Positions 59,616 to 64,000 of a stretch of 64,000 bases of DNA are shown in pieces. This stretch comes from Myxococcaceae bacterium. Lineage in GTDB: Bacteria; Myxococcota; UBA727; JABDBI01. The stretch covers positions 1-64,000 of the forward strand of contig JAECQY010000009.1 in NCBI GenBank assembly GCA_016000045.1, read 5' to 3'. The translations under genes were made by a program, and so were the position numbers. How positions within the stretch are numbered: position 1 is the stretch's first letter; every line of letters begins with the position of its first letter. Below the pieces are notes generated by a model, which was not told where the DNA came from, ran no database searches, and worked only from the letters and a program-made list of their open reading frames with translations.

Positions 59616-62600
59616 TCATGGTGTTTGCCTGCAGCAGCGGACGTAGTATTTAATACTTACACTATCGTGGTACAGGCTTCCGCTGACCGGGTTCATGAGC
59701 CAGGCGTCTGAGGAACCGCTAGACCAGGGCGTATTGGTCCAAAAAAGATTCGCTGGCTCTCTCGCGAAAATGGTCAAATTCATCATCAGTGTGTTGTAAG
59801 TTCCGCTATAATCAATCAAGGATTGTAGCTCGCGAATTTTCGGCAACCGCCAGCTGTGACCATTTAAACCTAAACCGTTACAATAGCTAGTCGAATCAGA
59901 CCAAGTCCAATTTCCTGTCTGAGGAGCATATTGTTGCCAAATCAATCCAGTTACAAAATCAGTTACCTCGCCTGAAACATTCATATAACGATTGGTCGAT
60001 GGAGCCGGATAGCAAGTGATTACACAACGGACATAATTAGCGGTGCTGTTCATATCTACCCAAGTTTGTTGACCTCCGAGTTGAACATCCCAGGTATAGC
60101 CTAAGCGACCTATCTCCGGGCTAGAGGACCAGAAGCTGTTCCCAGTCGTATTCGGAAAAACCGTTGTATTCACAAACGGAGTCAACAGTGTGTAGTCATA
60201 GATCGTGTTTAACTCGACAATATTGGGTAAACGCCATTGGCTTAAGCCCCCGGTTGTTTGGCTAGCACAATAGGCTTGGGCTTCGCTGAAATTCATGGTT
60301 GCTGTACCTGGATATTGTTGCCACAGGATATTGGTTAGAGTGTCATAGGTTATGTTGTTTGAAATGACGTATCGATTTGTTTGATTCGTTGCATCACCAT
60401 AAACGTCGGTGTTTGCGTTCCAAGCGGCAAGAAGACCATTGGTTGGGGGTATGGTTACGTTGGTGGCGCATGTTGAAAACAAAGCTGGAAGAGCAGAGCG
60501 AAAATCCCTGCAACAGCGAACATAGCTGTTACTAGCTATAAGGTGATCGCTTACTAACGCACCATTATTCGCAACAACAATCCAAGCGTAAGACGAACCG
60601 CCGAATCGAAGAGTAGAGGTCCAATCATAACTCTCTGGCTCACTCGCAAAGACAGTTAAATTCATCATAAGGCTGTTAAAGGCCGCGCTGTAGTCGATTA
60701 GAGTTTGAAGCTCTCGAACTGTTGGTAATCTCCAGGTGTGTCTGTTCAAAGTTAGGCCCAAACAATAATTAGCTGCATTGGTCCAGTTAGTTATAGTTGA
60801 TGTATATTGCTGCCAAGTTAGTCCTGTAACAAGATCTTCTACTTCTCCCAAAGCGCTTACATAGCGTCCACTGGGTGAGATCGGATAGCAAGCGATCACA
60901 CAACGTGCATAGCCTAAGGTACCTCTGGTATTGACCCAAGTTTCTTGATTTCCCAGCTGCAAATCCCAAGTATAACCCCCTCCATTGCCAATCTGTTGGC
61001 TCGATGACCAAAAGTTATTCGCAGTAGTACTCGGAAACACTGTTGTGTTCACATAGGGACTGGACAATGTATAGTCGTACATCGTATTCAACTCCACAAT
61101 GTTTGGCATCCGCCAACCGGTAAGTCCTCCCGTGGTTTGGCTTGCACAATAGCTTTGAGTATCCGTGAAATTCATGGTTGTTGTACTTGGGTATTGTTGC
61201 CATAGGATGTTGGTTAGAGTGTCATAGGTTATGTTGTTTGAAATGACATATCGATTCGCTTGATTGGTCGCATCGCCATAAACGCCGGTGCTTGCGTTCC
61301 AAGCAGCGAGAAGGCTATTGGTGGGTGGGGTATTTGCATTTGCGGCACAGGTTAAGAAAGCAGAGGGTAGGGTGCGGACACAGCGAACATAATGATCGGA
61401 TGTTAGGTCATTACCGTCACGTCCTTGCCCGAAACCCATCACCCATTGATATGCGCTTCTTCCGCTCAATAGAGTCGAAGACCAAAAGAAATCAGCCGGT
61501 TCTCCTGAAAAGACCTGCGAGTTCATCATCAACTCTCCATAAGGAACACTATAGTTCACCAAGGTAGCCAACTCTTTCAACGTTGGTAGGCGCCAGGTGT
61601 GGGCGTTGAGATCCAGTTGAGAGCAGTGTTGGAAAGCAGTGGTTCGATTCATCGCACCGCCTGTTGCAGTTTGTTGCCATGTCAGGCCTGTAGTAACGTC
61701 GGTAACTTCTCCGGAGGAAGCAACATATCGCTTAGAAACAGGCAACGGATAGCAAGAACGCACACAACGGACATAAGCGGATAAATCTGAGCCGCATACG
61801 CCGAACTCAGAGTTGGACAAAAATCCCGAAAAGCAAGCATCTTGTCCAAAACTCATCCACCAGGGGTTATTATTCAGAGAACCCACCAAAGAAGTTTCAG
61901 AAAAGAAATCATTGAGCGGAGTATTCGAGAAAACTGAATTAATGCCCGGAGTTGAACCTTGGTAGTTCACGGTATAATCGACCAACTGCATTAACTCGGC
62001 ATTGTTCGGCAATCTCCAGTTTCGGTATCCCCCTGTCCTTTGTGCTTTGCAATGGTCTTGTGCATCGGCAAAGCTCATGTTTGTGGGGCTTGCTGCTAAC
62101 TGCCACTGCGTGTTTGTTAGGGTGTCTGTGACAATTTCATCAGATACATTGTAACGTCCAGTTTGATTAGTTGAATCGGCATACGCACCCGTACTGGCTG
62201 GCCAAGCTGCTAGGACTCCGTTGGCTGGGGGAACATCGCAGGTACGAACGCAGCGGGTGTAGTGTGAAAAGGTGTTGGCGTGATTTCCAATAGCACCCAC
62301 GTCAAACCCTACATACCAACTGATAGCAGCGTTGTTATAGAAAGGCGTGGCAGACCAAAACAAACTTGGTGGCGTTTCCAAGAAAGCAGTTGTATTGATT
62401 GTCGCATTAGAAGAGCCGACGTTAACATCAATCAGTGTTGACAGCTCTTTAACTATAGGTAAGCGCCAAACTTGATTGCCAAGCGATAAGGTATCACAGT
62501 AACTTCGAGCAGTTGTCAAATTGAGTGTCGCATTCACAAATCTCTGCCAGATAAGGCCAGTAACCAAGTCTTGCACTTGCGTGCTGTTTAATGTCAGTTC

Positions 62601-64000
62601 ATTGCCGATTTCATCTTTGTATCGATTGATGGTTTTAAAATCACTAGATGGTCTTACGCAACGAGCATAGCCGCGACTAGCGACAGCAATACAACCACTT
62701 CCTTGACTGCAAATCAGTCCACCATAGTAGGCATTGCCTCCAAAACTTACGTACCAAGCGCTTTCAGGAACTCCCAGCAATGGTGTTGAGGACCAAAAGT
62801 AATCTGCTGGGGTATTTGGAAATGGAATCGTATTGATGGATGGAATGGCGGTTGTGGCAGAGATTGTATAATCTAGCAAAGTTTGCAACTCGACTCTTGT
62901 TGGCAATCTCCAGTCAGCATAGCCTCCTTGAACTAAGCTATCGCAATAAGTCTTAGCTCCAGTCCAATTGAAAGTGTTTTGGCTGATGCTGCTTTGCCAT
63001 TGAAGGCTGGTCAAAGAATCTGTTACAACGCTGGGATTGTTTTGAATATAACGACCTATTTGATTCGTGGCATCTTGATAAACACCCGTCGATTGGTCCC
63101 AATTGGCCCATTCAGGGTTGGTCACTACCGGGGAGCGTACACACCTAATCAAGTCGGGAGCGCTCATAACGTGGTAGCCAATGTAGCCATAGAGAAAGTA
63201 GACGATCCACGAGCCCGTAGAAGAACAAACAGATGGTGTTAACGATCCAAACACACCCTGCGTTGTACTAGGAAACGCTGTTGCATTGATCGTGGGACCT
63301 GGAAAAGGTACACTCACATCGAGAAGAGTTGATAGCTCTTTAACATTTGGAAGACGCCAAGTTTGGCCTCCCAAGGTAAGACCTGCACAATAATTTTGAG
63401 CATCAGTCCAATTATAACCCCCAGAAACCACACGTTGCCAGATTAAACCCGTTACAGTATCTTTGACCTGCATGCTGCCATCTGTAAGTGTGTTGCCCAT
63501 TTCATCTCGGTATCGATCCATCGGTTTGACAGTAGACCCAGGGCGTACGCAGCGTGCGTGACCTAGAGCGGGACTTGGGCAAGCTCCGCTATATCCCTGA
63601 CTGCAGACTAAGCCGCCGTAGTTATCCGTGTTACCAAAGCTTGCCCACCAGGCACTCCCAGGATAACCAACTAGAGGATCTGATGACCAATAATAACTCG
63701 TGGCTGTATCTGGAAAAGAAGAATTGTTAATCGCTGGATTCGAACAATTAATCGTGTAATCGATTAAGCTTTGAAGCTCCACGTGAGTCGGTAGTCTCCA
63801 GTCTCCAAAGCCACTTTTGAACAAGTTATCACAACGTGCTTTGGCCTCTGTCCAGTTGTAGGTATTTGGATCGGTTTCTTTTTCCCACTGTAACTCGGTG
63901 AGTGTGTCTGTGACTACATTGGGTCGAGCTTCAATGTAGCGCCCTGTTTGATTTGTGGCGTCTTGATACACTTGCATCGATTCGTCCCAATTGGCCCACT
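59616..64000 (-). CDS. Giant Lcl/DUF1566 repeat protein (partial, runs off the window)
   Basis: At least 1461 residues; the frame stays open to the window edge (the W-A-N-W-D-E-S codons before 63977 continue the repeat pattern), so the N-terminus is outside. Ten DUF1566 (Lcl-type) domains are visible, each with a WRLPxxxEL motif (WRLPTHVEL, WRLPNVKEL, WRLPTRVEL, WRLPIVKEL, WRLPNNAEL, WRLPTLKEL, WRMPNIVEL, WRLPTVREL, WRLPNIVEL, WRLPKIREL), an FWSS-like stretch and a final (H/Y)xRCVR. Two domain types alternate, forms with (V/A)EL and forms with (K/R)EL, as two-domain units of about 290 residues. The Lcl of Legionella uses this domain to bind host matrix; binding to glycans or matrix is plausible here. 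Frequent Cys pairs suggest an exported protein. Confidence 0.85.
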   Translation of the reverse strand, partial: WANWDESMQVYQDATNQTGRYIEARPNVVTDTLTELQWEKETDPNTYNWTEAKARCDNLFKSGFGDWRLPTHVELQSLIDYTINCSNPAINNSSFPDTATSYYWSSDPLVGYPGSAWWASFGNTDNYGGLVCSQGYSGACPSPALGHARCVRPGSTVKPMDRYRDEMGNTLTDGSMQVKDTVTGLIWQRVVSGGYNWTDAQNYCAGLTLGGQTWRLPNVKELSTLLDVSVPFPGPTINATAFPSTTQGVFGSLTPSVCSSTGSWIVYFLYGYIGYHVMSAPDLIRCVRSPVVTNPEWANWDQSTGVYQDATNQIGRYIQNNPSVVTDSLTSLQWQSSISQNTFNWTGAKTYCDSLVQGGYADWRLPTRVELQTLLDYTISATTAIPSINTIPFPNTPADYFWSSTPLLGVPESAWYVSFGGNAYYGGLICSQGSGCIAVASRGYARCVRPSSDFKTINRYKDEIGNELTLNSTQVQDLVTGLIWQRFVNATLNLTTARSYCDTLSLGNQVWRLPIVKELSTLIDVNVGSSNATINTTAFLETPPSLFWSATPFYNNAAISWYVGFDVGAIGNHANTFSHYTRCVRTCDVPPANGVLAAWPASTGAYADSTNQTGRYNVSDEIVTDTLTNTQWQLAASPTNMSFADAQDHCKAQRTGGYRNWRLPNNAELMQLVDYTVNYQGSTPGINSVFSNTPLNDFFSETSLVGSLNNNPWWMSFGQDACFSGFLSNSEFGVCGSDLSAYVRCVRSCYPLPVSKRYVASSGEVTDVTTGLTWQQTATGGAMNRTTAFQHCSQLDLNAHTWRLPTLKELATLVNYSVPYGELMMNSQVFSGEPADFFWSSTLLSGRSAYQWVMGFGQGRDGNDLTSDHYVRCVRTLPSAFLTCAANANTPPTNSLLAAWNASTGVYGDATNQANRYVISNNITYDTLTNILWQQYPSTTTMNFTDTQSYCASQTTGGLTGWRMPNIVELNTMYDYTLSSPYVNTTVFPSTTANNFWSSSQQIGNGGGYTWDLQLGNQETWVNTRGTLGYARCVIACYPISPSGRYVSALGEVEDLVTGLTWQQYTSTITNWTNAANYCLGLTLNRHTWRLPTVRELQTLIDYSAAFNSLMMNLTVFASEPESYDWTSTLRFGGSSYAWIVVANNGALVSDHLIASNSYVRCCRDFRSALPALFSTCATNVTIPPTNGLLAAWNANTDVYGDATNQTNRYVISNNITYDTLTNILWQQYPGTATMNFSEAQAYCASQTTGGLSQWRLPNIVELNTIYDYTLLTPFVNTTVFPNTTGNSFWSSSPEIGRLGYTWDVQLGGQQTWVDMNSTANYVRCVITCYPAPSTNRYMNVSGEVTDFVTGLIWQQYAPQTGNWTWSDSTSYCNGLGLNGHSWRLPKIRELQSLIDYSGTYNTLMMNLTIFAREPANLFWTNTPWSSGSSDAWLMNPVSGSLYHDSVSIKYYVRCCRQTP

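Overview
The window comes from a Gram-negative bacterium: it carries an Omp85/BamA assembly porin, LolA, a BamB/YfgM-like pair, a prepilin peptidase and a complete surface-glycan operon. Several genes point to life inside or against eukaryotic cells: an ATP/ADP translocase of the Chlamydia/Rickettsia type, a non-flagellar type III secretion SctU with a TPR chaperone-like gene, ankyrin-repeat proteins, and two secreted proteins that look like host-directed ubiquitin/SUMO proteases, one of the Ulp1/CE-clan type and one OTU-like. A lysine-rich histone-like protein with a duplicated N-terminal motif recalls deltaproteobacterial (myxobacterial) proteins from memory, but the exact lineage cannot be fixed from this window.

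Layout. 1-3561: broken transposase, an ankyrin/Ulp1-like protease gene (minus strand) and a repeat-bearing spacer. 3562-6405: a fused proline catabolism enzyme (putA) whose aldehyde dehydrogenase half has lost its catalytic cysteine. 6443-22722: a long, tightly overlapping plus-strand glycan operon with an ABC flippase, six glycosyltransferases, two asparagine-synthase-like amidotransferases, a CofD/YvcK-like protein, a nucleotidyltransferase, a polymerase-like membrane protein and a WecA-type initiating transferase. 22911-26886 (minus): the heme genes hemC-hemD-hemB-hemE followed by a small ankyrin protein; the hemC start is frame-broken at a poly-A tract. 26967-31912: trxA, a Nudix hydrolase, the BamB/YfgM-like pair and a large Cys-rich lipoprotein. 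31950-37277: a mobile-element graveyard (Rpn, IS630-like and IS481-like remnants) around the OTU-like effector gene. 37381-47596: plsB, a uvrA without its insertion domain, lolA, bamA, a photolyase and tRNA-Ser. 47771-50339: an Rpn remnant, then a YVTN beta-propeller gene and an unknown exported protein. 50671-59315: a pepsin-like lipoprotein, holB, the histone-like gene, pilD, efp, an Rsm22-type methyltransferase, sctU and partners, and the nucleotide translocase. 59616-64000 (minus): a giant protein of at least ten Lcl/DUF1566 domains running off the right edge.

How it fits together. Core genes (envelope assembly, heme, DNA repair, lipid synthesis) are interrupted by accessory islands. Three of these contain putative secreted or surface proteins and lie beside transposase or Rpn debris, which suggests gain by transfer. 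The translocase, T3SS genes and protease-like effectors together suggest a parasite or symbiont of eukaryotic cells that imports host nucleotides and acts on host ubiquitin-like signalling. That lifestyle is inferred.
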